Source: Phycisphaerae bacterium (lineage in GTDB: Bacteria; Planctomycetota; Phycisphaerae; Sedimentisphaerales; Anaerobacaceae). Taken from it: 64,000 nucleotides of DNA. Where the stretch lies: NCBI GenBank assembly GCA_030619925.1, contig JAUXAL010000005.1, positions 1-64,000 on the forward strand. Direction: 5' to 3'. A program made the translations under genes and the position numbers. Below, one piece after another: positions 16,252 to 24,350 of this stretch; position 1 is the stretch's first letter, and each line of letters begins with the position of its first letter. Under the pieces are notes generated by a model that was not told where the DNA came from, made no database searches, and saw only the letters and a program-made list of their open reading frames with translations.

Positions 16252-17634
16252 ATGACGGCTATGCACAATCGTCGTGATTTTTTGAAGAAATGTGCATCAC
16301 TCGCAGCAGGCCCAGCAGCGCTGGGCAGGATCATACCCGCCTTCGGCGGGTCTCTGCTGTCGAATCGGACTTTAGAGCTGAGTATCAGTACCGAGCGCCC
16401 CAACTTCATCGTGATAATGGCCGATGACCTTTCGGCGAGGGAGTTTAGCTGCTACGGCAATACGGAACACCACACACCCAATATAGACAAACTGGCCGAA
16501 ACCGGCGTGATGTTCAAGACCTGCTGGTGTACGCCCATATGCAGCCCCACGCGAGCGGAGATTATGACCGGACGATACGGTTTCCGTACTGGCTGGTACC
16601 ATAACAATATGAAACCCGGAGCCGGCCAGAAGGGATATAATCTGTCCGAAGACAATCTTATTTTCGCGCAGGTACTGAAAAAGGCCGGATACGCAACCGC
16701 TATCTGCGGTAAGTGGCAGTTGCGCGGCACCGAGACCCAGTATGGATTCGACGAATGGTGTATGTGGAGAGCGACCGAAGAATTCAATGGTCCTATCGAG
16801 CCACCGGAAGGCAATCTTCCCGGGCGAGCCGCGCGATACTGGCACCCGGCCATTGTCCGCAACGGTGAGCAAATGGACACAGACGATGATGACTACGGCC
16901 CGGATATCTTCACCGATTTCTCGCTTGATTTTGCCCGAAGGCACAAGGACGGGCCCTTCTTGGTTTACTATCCGATGGTTCTGATTCACAAGACCTGGGA
17001 TTTCGATAATGAGCGTATGGGTTATGTCGCACCGCCACAGCTCGACGAGAACGGCCAAAAGACCGGCAATAAAGGCCAGCCGTCCCTGAAGGGCAATGTG
17101 GAATATATGGACCATCTCATAGGCAGGGTTGCCAAGGGTCTTGAGGACATGGGCATTCGCGACAACACAGTTATAATGGTCCTCGGGGACAATGGGACCA
17201 GCGGTTATGGCAAAGGAAAGACCGACCAGGAAAAAGGTCCCCGTGTCCCGGGTGTTGTCAATTGCCCCGGAATCGTCGAGGCCATTGGTCCGTCCGATGC
17301 GATTGTAGATTTCTCCGACATTATGGCAACACTGCTGGACATGGCTGGGACCAAACTGCCAAACGGATATGTCATCGACGGACACAGCTTCGCGCCGATT
17401 CTGCGCCGAGAGAAACAGCAGACCCGCGAGTGGATTTTCAGTTACCTCAAAGCGGCCTGGTTCCTTCGTGACCAGCGATGGCTGCTGGACGGTAACGGAC
17501 GGTTCTGGGACTGCGGTGACCTCCGCGCCGAACAGGGTTACGTCGATGTAACAAATTCGCAGGACCCTGAAGTTCTGGCAGCGCGTCAGCGTTTCGAGCA
17601 GATCCTTGAGGACCTTCCTGCGCCGACGATATGA
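16252..17634 (+). CDS. Tat-exported type I sulfatase
   Basis: 460-aa sulfatase. The twin-arginine signal is NRRDFLKKCASLAAG. The metal-site opening FIVIMADDLSAREFSCYGN is followed by CSPTR, whose Cys97 would become formylglycine. ICGKWQLRGTE and VLGDNGTSG are further active-site motifs. The ATG at 16252 is preferred over 16228 because GGAGAG sits five bases upstream of it. A 17-bp palindrome (16335-16351, ACCCGCC/GGCGGGT) lies in frame just after the signal peptide and encodes IIPAFGGS. It differs enough from the 6-kb sulfatase to suggest a different sulfated substrate. It is probably monocistronic; the next gene has its own promoter. Confidence 0.92.
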   Translation: MTAMHNRRDFLKKCASLAAGPAALGRIIPAFGGSLLSNRTLELSISTERPNFIVIMADDLSAREFSCYGNTEHHTPNIDKLAETGVMFKTCWCTPICSPTRAEIMTGRYGFRTGWYHNNMKPGAGQKGYNLSEDNLIFAQVLKKAGYATAICGKWQLRGTETQYGFDEWCMWRATEEFNGPIEPPEGNLPGRAARYWHPAIVRNGEQMDTDDDDYGPDIFTDFSLDFARRHKDGPFLVYYPMVLIHKTWDFDNERMGYVAPPQLDENGQKTGNKGQPSLKGNVEYMDHLIGRVAKGLEDMGIRDNTVIMVLGDNGTSGYGKGKTDQEKGPRVPGVVNCPGIVEAIGPSDAIVDFSDIMATLLDMAGTKLPNGYVIDGHSFAPILRREKQQTREWIFSYLKAAWFLRDQRWLLDGNGRFWDCGDLRAEQGYVDVTNSQDPEVLAARQRFEQILEDLPAPTI

Positions 17635-17787
17635 GAAAACACAAAGCCAAAAGAGTAGCGAAGCAGCAGAAACTTGTCTGACGACAGTCAAGATTCCATT
17701 TGCGGATTAGGCTTTGGGCTCCTCCAACGGTCTACACACGATTGAGTGAGAAGTAAGGGGCTACAGAAAGAGGTACGTAAAAAGCTC

Positions 17788-17852
17788 GCCCCGTTAGAAG
17801 TAAGGCTCCCTGGGGGGCCTGCCAGACTCTCGCTGCGGACTTCTAACGGGGC
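17788..17852. repeat. Long palindromic element with GCCCCGTTAGAAGT arms
   Basis: 14-bp perfect arms at 17788-17801 and 17839-17852 enclose 37 bp that contain a smaller AGGC/GCCT hairpin around CCCTGGGGGG. It lies upstream of the pseudopilin promoter. It could be a MITE-like palindromic unit; no second copy is present in this window. Confidence 0.5.
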
Positions 17853-17865
17853 TCGAGCCTTTTCC

Positions 17866-17894
17866 TTGATTCTTAGCTTCAGAAGGGGTATACT
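17866..17894 (+). promoter_or_regulatory. Sigma70-like promoter of pseudopilin
   Basis: TTGATT at 17866-17871 and TATACT at 17889-17894 are spaced by 17 bp. The GTG start of the pseudopilin is 48 bp past the -10. Confidence 0.6.
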
Positions 17895-17941
17895 TATTTT
17901 TAGACTTTGAATCCCGCTTCACAACAAATTGGAGTATCGTC

Positions 17942-18718
17942 GTGAACAAGCAAAAAGGTTTCACTCTGATAGAACTTCTGGTGGTAATCGCTATCATTGC
18001 GCTATTGATGTCGATATTGATGCCGGCACTGCAACGGGTAAAGAAGCAGGCAAGGGCAGTTGCCTGTCAGTCGAACCTGAAACAATGGGGCGCTGTTTTT
18101 TTTATGTATACAGAGGATCGCAACGGGTATTTCATGTCAGGCTGGGAGAGCGGTGGTTTTGAGGAGAACTGGGTAGGGGCGACTCTGCCGTACTACAACG
18201 AGACAAAGATACGGCTTTGCCCAACGGCGACGAAGCCAACAAGCGAGGGGCAGCGGCATCCATTTGCAGCCTGGGTCTATAACCATTCCGAAGCAGGATT
18301 AATAGTAGGCAGCTATGGGCTAAATAACTGGGTTCTCGACCCTCCGGGTGAATGGGACAAATATGTGACCGAAAAATTCTGGCGGCATCCGAATGTCCGA
18401 GGCCCAGCCAATATACCGGTGTTTGCCGATTGCAGATGGAGGGCAAGCAGTCCGGATTACAGGGACTCACCTCCTGAATTTGCCGATGCGCCATATGTAC
18501 CAGGGCCTGGCATTAGAATGCAGCGTTTCTGCCTCGACCGACATGAGGGACAGGAGAACTACCTTTTTATGGATTGGTCAGTCAGGCAAGCAGGACTTAA
18601 GGAGCTGTGGACGCTTAAGTGGCATCAACTGTTCGACACTGCAGGCCCCTGGACGAAAGCCGGCGGTGTTCAGGCGAACGACTGGCCAGATTGGATGAGA
18701 AGCTTCAAGGACTATTAG
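17942..18718 (+). CDS. Type II secretion-like pseudopilin (planctomycete family)
   Basis: 258-aa protein with a prepilin-type N-terminus ([20 protein letters not shown]) that would be cut by prepilin peptidase after Gly and methylated at Phe. The body ([23 protein letters not shown], then [19 protein letters not shown] text and [19 protein letters not shown]) matches the large pseudopilin families of Planctomycetota, with an H..DG-like C-terminal motif. The GTG start at 17942 has GGAG upstream. Its function is unknown; such proteins are thought to form surface or periplasmic filaments or to take part in macromolecule uptake. The stop is TAG, showing that TAG is an ordinary stop codon in this organism. 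Confidence 0.88.
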   Translation: MNKQKGFTLIELLVVIAIIALLMSILMPALQRVKKQARAVACQSNLKQWGAVFFMYTEDRNGYFMSGWESGGFEENWVGATLPYYNETKIRLCPTATKPTSEGQRHPFAAWVYNHSEAGLIVGSYGLNNWVLDPPGEWDKYVTEKFWRHPNVRGPANIPVFADCRWRASSPDYRDSPPEFADAPYVPGPGIRMQRFCLDRHEGQENYLFMDWSVRQAGLKELWTLKWHQLFDTAGPWTKAGGVQANDWPDWMRSFKDY

Positions 18719-18758
18719 TGGTAAGGGCGGTTCGCGAACCGGGCGGTTTCATTTTCAT

Positions 18759-19040
18759 AATCCTTTGTTAAAAGTGAGTTTGCGCTCATTTTGGGCTTTA
18801 CAGAAATTGGGTTTGAATTGGGTTTGTTTTTTTGGACAGCGAAATCATCTTTTTTTCTGTAATCCTTTGTTATAAGTGAGTTTACATTCATTTTGGCTTT
18901 TCGGAAATTGGGTTTGATTGGCTTTGAATTGGGTTTGTTTTCACCAAGTGTCCAATTGCTTTTTTCTTCATAATTCATTATTATTATTGGGGTTACGTCC
19001 ACTTGACTTTTTGGGAAATTGGGTTTGTTTTGCATAATTC
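18759..19040. repeat. Tandem 100-111 bp repeat, about three units
   Basis: Units start near 18759, 18861 and 18972, each with AATCCTTTGTTA-like text, then GAAATTGGGTTTG. Read on the minus strand the array lies inside an open frame (18715-19143, 142 aa) with repeated peptide units KAKMNVNSLITKDY, KPKMSANSLLTKDY and NKPNS. Open frames of this type recur in planctomycete genomes in my recollection. I consider it a repeat that happens to stay open rather than a proven gene. Confidence 0.65.
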
Positions 19041-19195
19041 GTTGCTCGATACTCGATTCTGGATTCTCGATTCTTAATACTCGATTCTGGATACTCGATA
19101 CTGGATACTCGATACTGGATTCTCGATGGTTGTGATGGTTCATTGGTTAATTTAGTTAATATGGTTAATTTGGTTAAGTGGTTAATTGGTTATTG
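19041..19195. repeat. Word arrays ACTCGATTCTGG and GGTTAATTT
   Basis: At 19041-19128 the words CTCGATACTCGATTCTGGAT repeat irregularly about eight times. They are followed at 19138-19195 by GGTTAAT(TT)-type words. The remaining sequence to 19459 contains no recognisable gene. Confidence 0.6.
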
Positions 19196-19459
19196 GGCTG
19201 GGCTTTCTAGCGGTTATCTTTTGCCTACTGGCGGTTTATGTTTGCCTGCTGGCAAACATGCGGGCATTTTAACATATTTTCAAACAAAAATCGACATAAA
19301 ACGGCCAAAAAAGTGCTTTATAAGCACATAAATAGCGGTGCCTTAGGCACGTAAATAACAGGCGGCGGAAGACAGAAATTGTTTTTGCCGGCAAGTGCGG
19401 GGTTGGGTAGTCGTTAGTTGAAAGAATTATGGCCGGACACCTTTAATTCGCGCCCGTTT

Positions 19460-20731
19460 TCAAGCAGCAAGCGATGCTTTTTTTCTCAGGTGGTTTATCT
19501 CGCGCAAACAATAGAACGCAAGTATAACAGAGAATACGGTAAACACAATTCCCGGGATAAGTGTCCAATCACCAATACGCAAGTGTCGACCGACAAGAAG
19601 AACGAGAGCGAGTGAAGGCAGAAGCACTAATGCCTTGGAAGCTCTGCTGTAATTCACTCCCGGGAAAAGCAATAACCAAGGGAACTCATGCAATATCTCT
19701 CCCGCTCCATCGTAGATACGCTTCAGATGGGCAAGATAACTTAGGAAGAACAGGTATATAATGGTAGTAACCATCGGCGCGGCGAAAACAACCATCCCTA
19801 CGTCAAACGGAACACCTAAAAGCAAGACTTCTCTCTGCGATTCACTAGCCTTCTCCATTAGTATGCGTTTACCCTCTTCCGGCGTCTCATCTGCAACCAA
19901 CGACCACACGTACTTCAAATTGGGGAATAGTGACTCAGTTTTGTAAGGAGGGCTCACGACCACAGAAGATTCAACCAAATCCTTGAGAGTGCCTTGTCTC
20001 TCAAGCCAACTTTGTATTCTAGTTTCATCAACTTGACCTCCCTTCGATACGAAGTTTTTCTCAACAACAATGTGATAGTGACGCACTTTTGGCTCTTCAA
20101 CAAAGAAGAACAGTATCAGTTTCACTCGGAACGTACCAATCCCATCACCAGTATGAACCGGCGGAGCCATTACAAGTTTCATACCCCCTATCTCACTATT
20201 CGCCGGTATATTCACATCTGGTACCTTTTCAACAAGAGCTGTTGCGATTTTCTCTGGCTCAATAAAAACACACTCAACACCGATATTGTCCGACAAGAAG
20301 TCTCGGTAGTCGCTGACTGTGCCGTTACGCAAAAGACTCCAAGCCCGCCCTTCATCAAAACCTGCCAAGAAGACCTCGTGCCCCATAGATTCTCGAGGAA
20401 CCCCAAAACCAATCTTCTCAAATTCTCGTCTCATTGCCGAGTCGAATGCCTTTGAGTATATTCGTGCAAGATCTGTACCCTTCCCCGTTGCCTCAATGTT
20501 TTTGAGTGAGTCAGCGATGAATCGATCCAAACCGATTCGAGCAACTGCATTAAGTTCAGCCATTTCCGCGGAGTAGTCATTCTGCCCGGAAGGAGATAGA
20601 TCAACCACGAAGACAGTGGCGCAAAGGAGCATGAGCATCCTGTGTATGGCTCGAAGTGTTTTGAGGCTTTCCTCCACAATAGACAATCTCCTCTCTTCAT
20701 GCGTCGCTTTGTCCCGACTTGTAGTCATCAT
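19460..20731 (-). CDS. Unrecognised membrane protein
   Basis: 423 aa, family not recognised. One hydrophobic segment lies near residues 30-48 (MLMLLCATVFVVDLSPSG). A long soluble domain (about 50-300) has mixed alpha/beta character. At least four transmembrane helices follow (FDVGMVVFAAPMVTTIIYLF, FPWLLLFPG, ALVLLPSLALVLLV, LIPGIVFTVFSVILAFY). The topology suggests a large domain on one side of the inner membrane. The text is charged and non-repetitive, consistent with a real protein. It is followed upstream by another orphan membrane gene on the same strand in lower-GC DNA, so both may be acquired together. The start has only AGGTGC upstream, and a second Met follows at once. Confidence 0.65.
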   Translation of the reverse strand: MMTTSRDKATHEERRLSIVEESLKTLRAIHRMLMLLCATVFVVDLSPSGQNDYSAEMAELNAVARIGLDRFIADSLKNIEATGKGTDLARIYSKAFDSAMRREFEKIGFGVPRESMGHEVFLAGFDEGRAWSLLRNGTVSDYRDFLSDNIGVECVFIEPEKIATALVEKVPDVNIPANSEIGGMKLVMAPPVHTGDGIGTFRVKLILFFFVEEPKVRHYHIVVEKNFVSKGGQVDETRIQSWLERQGTLKDLVESSVVVSPPYKTESLFPNLKYVWSLVADETPEEGKRILMEKASESQREVLLLGVPFDVGMVVFAAPMVTTIIYLFFLSYLAHLKRIYDGAGEILHEFPWLLLFPGVNYSRASKALVLLPSLALVLLVGRHLRIGDWTLIPGIVFTVFSVILAFYCLREINHLRKKASLAA

Positions 20732-20811
20732 TCTGCACCTAACAATGATTATACAGTTTTATACGCCTCTGGCGTACTGTACAAAACTCACAATCCAGAC
20801 TTACTTTTACT

Positions 20812-21603
20812 TTATAAAGAGTTCCCGTACGATTTTTTTAAACCATCCAAATACTCATTAATTTTCTCTGTAGCTGTTTTAAGCTCACTATTTCCAGATT
20901 TTATTTCTTGTTTTATGCTTTCATCAACTTTAGCTTTAAAATCAGGATCTAAGTTAGTTATATTCCAACCACCACCGCCTATCTCAGTACATTCAGGCCT
21001 CACACACGCAGAAATTAAATTGAAAATACTTGTTAACCAAGTTCTTCTTGCGATTTCATTAGGAGGATCAAGTTTATAATCAAGTTTCTCTAAAATTTCC
21101 CTCGTATTGATTCTATTACCAATGTTATCAGCTTTTACAAAACAATAGAATGCTATCTTTGTAAGATGTGTACACATTGATAACTTCAAATCAAGGGATA
21201 GACTTTCTTCAACTGTTCTAGGCATACTTGCTTCGACATGTTCTCCCTTGTTGCTTGAAGAGCCATATCTAGTAAAACTATTATCTAACATATCCATAAG
21301 GGCTTCAGTACGTTCTTTGATAATATGTGCAGCTTTTTCCATTTCTTTTGGAATTGAAGATATGAGATTACCAATATTGTTGCTTTGATAAAAAGTGTAT
21401 AAAACAACTACTACGGCAAGAGCAATTGATAACAACGAACTCGCTAAGCTAAAATGCGACAAAGAATTAATATCTTTCGACAGCCACAAAGTTAGTGAAA
21501 TTAGTGAAAGCAAGCTAAGAAACGCGATTATGCACCATAAATGATTTCTAAAAACATTTGTAAGATTAGAAAATATATTCTTTGTTTTTGTTAACTTTTC
21601 CAT
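20812..21603 (-). CDS. Unrecognised two-helix membrane protein in AT-rich DNA
   Basis: 263 aa, not recognised. Two transmembrane helices at about 25-42 (LWCIIAFLSLLSLISLTLWL) and 52-72 (LASSLLSIALAVVVVLYTFY) are followed by a soluble helical domain (MEKAAHIIKERTEALMDMLDNSF) and a region with aromatic/Gly-rich text (EIGGGGWNITNLD). The layout is like small membrane-anchored sensor or effector proteins in accessory islands, but there is no motif to support such a role. Base composition is clearly more AT-rich than the flanking genes, a sign of transfer. GGAG precedes the ATG. Confidence 0.65.
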   Translation of the reverse strand: MEKLTKTKNIFSNLTNVFRNHLWCIIAFLSLLSLISLTLWLSKDINSLSHFSLASSLLSIALAVVVVLYTFYQSNNIGNLISSIPKEMEKAAHIIKERTEALMDMLDNSFTRYGSSSNKGEHVEASMPRTVEESLSLDLKLSMCTHLTKIAFYCFVKADNIGNRINTREILEKLDYKLDPPNEIARRTWLTSIFNLISACVRPECTEIGGGGWNITNLDPDFKAKVDESIKQEIKSGNSELKTATEKINEYLDGLKKSYGNSL

Positions 21604-21656
21604 AATAATTCTCCGACATTTCCCATTTAGAAAATCTAGGCAAAGTCACCCATTTA

Positions 21657-22028
21657 CTATATCCATTCCGGCTTGTTAATTGTCATCTTACTTTCGGCAT
21701 TTCCCGTATTGTGGACACCCTCCGGCTCGATAAGAAGAACTTCATATCCTTCTTCAGACGCCGGTTTGTGCTCAACTCCTTTCGGTATGACGATCATTTC
21801 ACCATCTGTCAATTCAACTATTTTATCTCTTAAATGCATTAGCATCTTGCCCTTCAAGATGATGAAGGTTTCATCGGTATCCGTGTGGCTATGCCAAACA
21901 AACTCACCTTTAAACTTGACGATCTTAAACTCGTAATTGTTCATTTTGGCAACAATTCGCATGGAATAATCTTCATCCGGAAGTTTCGAAAACTTATCCG
22001 CAAAATTGATCTTGGATGGTGTCATCAT
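21657..22028 (-). CDS. Single-domain cupin protein
   Basis: 123-aa cupin. The metal-binding motif 1 is readable as WHSHTDTDETFIILKG (two His and Glu) and motif 2 as PKGVEHKP (His). The middle GKMLMHLRD strand pattern is standard. Such small cupins bind a divalent metal and act as isomerases, dioxygenases or sensors; nothing here singles out one. GAGGAA precedes the ATG at 22028. It is encoded 54 bp upstream of the AT-rich membrane gene and may be cotranscribed with it. Confidence 0.85.
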   Translation of the reverse strand: MMTPSKINFADKFSKLPDEDYSMRIVAKMNNYEFKIVKFKGEFVWHSHTDTDETFIILKGKMLMHLRDKIVELTDGEMIVIPKGVEHKPASEEGYEVLLIEPEGVHNTGNAESKMTINKPEWI

Positions 22029-22303
22029 TCATTCCTCATAACATAATAATATACAACATTTATCTGCAGCTTATATGGCGGACTTCCTGTTGCCAATTTA
22101 GTCTGCCAGAAATAAAATGCGACATTCCCGCAGCAAATACAATAAATATAAAAGCTAATTCCGTCAACCAAATATTAACAACTAAACGACAACTCTCTCA
22201 CCCTAAGCTGTAGCAAGTAAGCTTTGTCATGCGGGTTGGCGAGGCACCTCAATTCCCGCCAAATAATTTAGGAGTCCCTTAACGACCATCGGTAAGATAT
22301 TAT

Positions 22304-22346
22304 AAAAAAGCCCCCGCTCCATCCGGGGAGGATGAAAACAGGGGCG
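22304..22346 (-). terminator. Rho-independent terminator
   Basis: On the minus strand GCCCC...GGGGC with an inner ATCC/GGAT pairing is followed by TTTTTT. It lies 160 bp after the stop of the 22507-23346 pseudopilin and is its likely end. The rest of 22029-22506 shows nothing else. Confidence 0.6.
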
Positions 22347-22506
22347 GCGTTCAATCAGTATGATTATAGACCTTTTTGTTGGTGACGTCAAGGGCGTTTT
22401 GCAGAATATTGAACTCTCTCGCGCTGTTAGCTTTTTGGATATCCAGGGTGTTTTGTCTCTTTCTGAGGAGAGCTACTAAGTGAGGACTGTGGTATCGGGG
22501 CGCGAT

Positions 22507-23346
22507 TCAGCGAGGTTTCTCCGTTTCGTCCAGATATGGGAAGCGCTCCCAGCACCACCGCCAATCCTCGTTCATACCCGCGGCCGGCTGGAGCGTGGAT
22601 ATGGGTAAGTCTCCGATAAAGATCCTCCACGTTTCGCTATGGACCCACTTATATTTCTCCGCGTGGCCGTCGGCGAAGCCGAAAGTGGCCGACTTGCTGT
22701 GGAAAGTACCCAGCGCATCTACCCACCGATTGTCTATCCAGGGAGCGAAACTCCATCCGCCGTGATCATAGTTGAAGCTGGGGTTTTGGAATTCGCTTTC
22801 GACAAAGACATACTTAAGACTGGCGTGCGTGATCTCTTCCAGCTTCTTGGGAAAGTACTTGTAGCGGGCCTCCGTCCAGGAATGAAATCCTTTTCTGCCA
22901 GCCGACAGAACATCCGGGATGATGTAGCTGCGATACATCCGCTGGTGCTCCGGGGCACCCGTCTGGTACCGGTTGTCGCCCGGGCAATGGTACATCTCGT
23001 GGTCGTTTATGTAGGGATACATAGCTCCTCGTTTGATGCCGCGAATGCGATCCTCGAGCAACGGCGTGCCGCTAATGTACGCGCCGGATGCGTCTATGGG
23101 GGGCAAGACCCACATAGGCCTGTTCAGATCGACCCTCGCTACATGGCCCCGGACGATGCGGCTATCGTTATCGTAGGCGTACATCGTATAGGCCAGCACC
23201 AGGGACCGCTGGTTGGCCAGGCAATTCGAACTACGCGCCAATTCCTTGGCGGCCCTGAGAGCGGGCATCAGAATGGCCATTAGCACGGCGATCACTGCGA
23301 TAACGACAAGGAGTTCTATAAGCGTGAAGCCTTTTCGGTCGCGCAT
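22507..23346 (-). CDS. Pseudopilin (planctomycete family)
   Basis: 279 aa. The prepilin signal [20 protein letters not shown] is followed by ALRAAKELARSSNCLANQRSLVLAYTMYAYDND, as in the large planctomycete pseudopilin families. Later text includes YHCPGDNRYQTG and FGFADGHAEKYKWV, an H-X-DG-like signature near the end. It is expected to be processed by prepilin peptidase and to be anchored in or exposed from the inner membrane. It has its own promoter (23408-23436) and terminator, so it is monocistronic. Its C-terminal domain differs from the 17.9-kb copy, so they are separate paralogues and not recent duplicates. Confidence 0.88.
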   Translation of the reverse strand: MRDRKGFTLIELLVVIAVIAVLMAILMPALRAAKELARSSNCLANQRSLVLAYTMYAYDNDSRIVRGHVARVDLNRPMWVLPPIDASGAYISGTPLLEDRIRGIKRGAMYPYINDHEMYHCPGDNRYQTGAPEHQRMYRSYIIPDVLSAGRKGFHSWTEARYKYFPKKLEEITHASLKYVFVESEFQNPSFNYDHGGWSFAPWIDNRWVDALGTFHSKSATFGFADGHAEKYKWVHSETWRIFIGDLPISTLQPAAGMNEDWRWCWERFPYLDETEKPR

Positions 23347-23407
23347 GACAATTGCCCTTCTCTTTCAAAGAGATATAACACAATTCGTTAGTATACCACA
23401 CACCATG

Positions 23408-23436
23408 ATTATAGCACATTCTCAGAGCCGATTCAA
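23408..23436 (-). promoter_or_regulatory. Sigma70 promoter of pseudopilin
   Basis: On the minus strand TTGAAT and TATAAT are separated by 17 bp, one of the best consensus matches in the window. It lies 60 bp upstream of the start codon. Confidence 0.65.
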
Positions 23437-23534
23437 AGCCCAATCGCAAAGAATGTGACCTTACCGGATCCCCATGGTCTTTATTACGGCACATGAAGAT
23501 GCTAAGGCTTGCGAGCAGGCGACACTCTAAGCAA

Positions 23535-23700
23535 TGGGGCAAGCAGAGTATCGAGTATCGAGAATCGAGCATCTGTCCTCCGCCCTCTTTTCTTTTACCT
23601 GATATCCTGACTCCTGATATCCTTCACCCTGATTTCCTGTTCACCTGATAACCGTCTAACATCTTACGAGAATCCAGTATCAAGCATCGAGTATCCCCTA
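23535..23700. repeat. Word repeats GAGTATCGAG and CCTGATATCCTGA
   Basis: Irregular arrays of GAGTATCGAGTATCGAGAATC, CTGATATCCTGACTCCTGAT and GAGAATCCAGTATCAAGC. The families are the same as at 7712 and 19041. No gene is seen in 23437-23747. Confidence 0.55.
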
Positions 23701-23747
23701 CAAATGATATTCTTTGATTTTTCGGTATAGTGTTCTTTCGCCGATGC

Positions 23748-24287
23748 CTAAGATTGTAGCTCCCATTTGAGCTGGAACTCACGGTTTCGGTAGGGACCTC
23801 TCTGCCATTCTAACGCCTTTATTGCAGCGCGATCGCGCCCCGGAGCTCCCGATGGCAAGTATACCATCAGCTTGATCCCGCGCTTGTGCAGGGCTTCGTA
23901 CAAATCTGCAACCAAATCCCGCCGTGAACACTTGCTCGGCCGAATCCCAACATAGCTGTCGTACGTCGCATTAGGAGAGAGATAGTAACCGGAGTTTTGA
24001 CCTATGGTAATGAGGTAGTAGCCCGCTCCGACCGATTCTATCTGCTTTGCCAATCCTTCCACATCGAAATTGTCTATGAGGTTATTCCAATCATCGATGC
24101 TCATTTCCACTTTCTCGACGCGGGCTATCCAGTCCGCCAGATAGTGGTTCATCACACCCCATCGAGCTTCCTTCATCCAGGCAGCCCTGCCCTGTGCATT
24201 TTGGGCAAATGCCGGCATGATGATAAGAACAACAAGAACGAGTGAATATACAAAGTAGCCTTTGGAAAAATGATTCGGTCGGATCAT
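23748..24287 (-). pseudogene. Truncated GH29-like (alpha-L-fucosidase-like) N-terminus
   Basis: 179 aa only. A signal peptide (FVYSLVLVVLIIMPAFAQ) is followed by AAWMKEARWGVMNHYLADW, the conserved opening of GH29-type barrels, then GAGYYLITIGQNSGYY and ALHKRGIKLMVYLPSGAPG. GH29 enzymes normally exceed 400 residues and carry their catalytic Asp beyond this point, so the protein ends before the active site is complete. The ATG at 24287 has AGGAGG ten bases upstream. A stop follows LKWELQS. It lies just downstream of the GH97 gene on the same strand and may once have been the second gene of that operon. It could alternatively be a short lectin-like derivative, which I think less likely. Confidence 0.65.
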
Positions 24288-24350
24288 TTTACTCACACCT
24301 CCTGCTTAAAGCTCACACATCAACATTAAGTTAAATTGGGCTTGGGGTCC

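Noticed and set aside
16372..17691. Minus-strand open frame of 439 codons
   Set aside because: Antisense to sulfatase 2, which has a Tat signal and a formylglycine motif. No protein family is recognisable in the minus frame.
18715..19143. 142-codon minus-strand frame as a real gene
   Set aside because: It consists of repeat units plus word arrays. I report the repeats instead, because openness alone does not prove coding.
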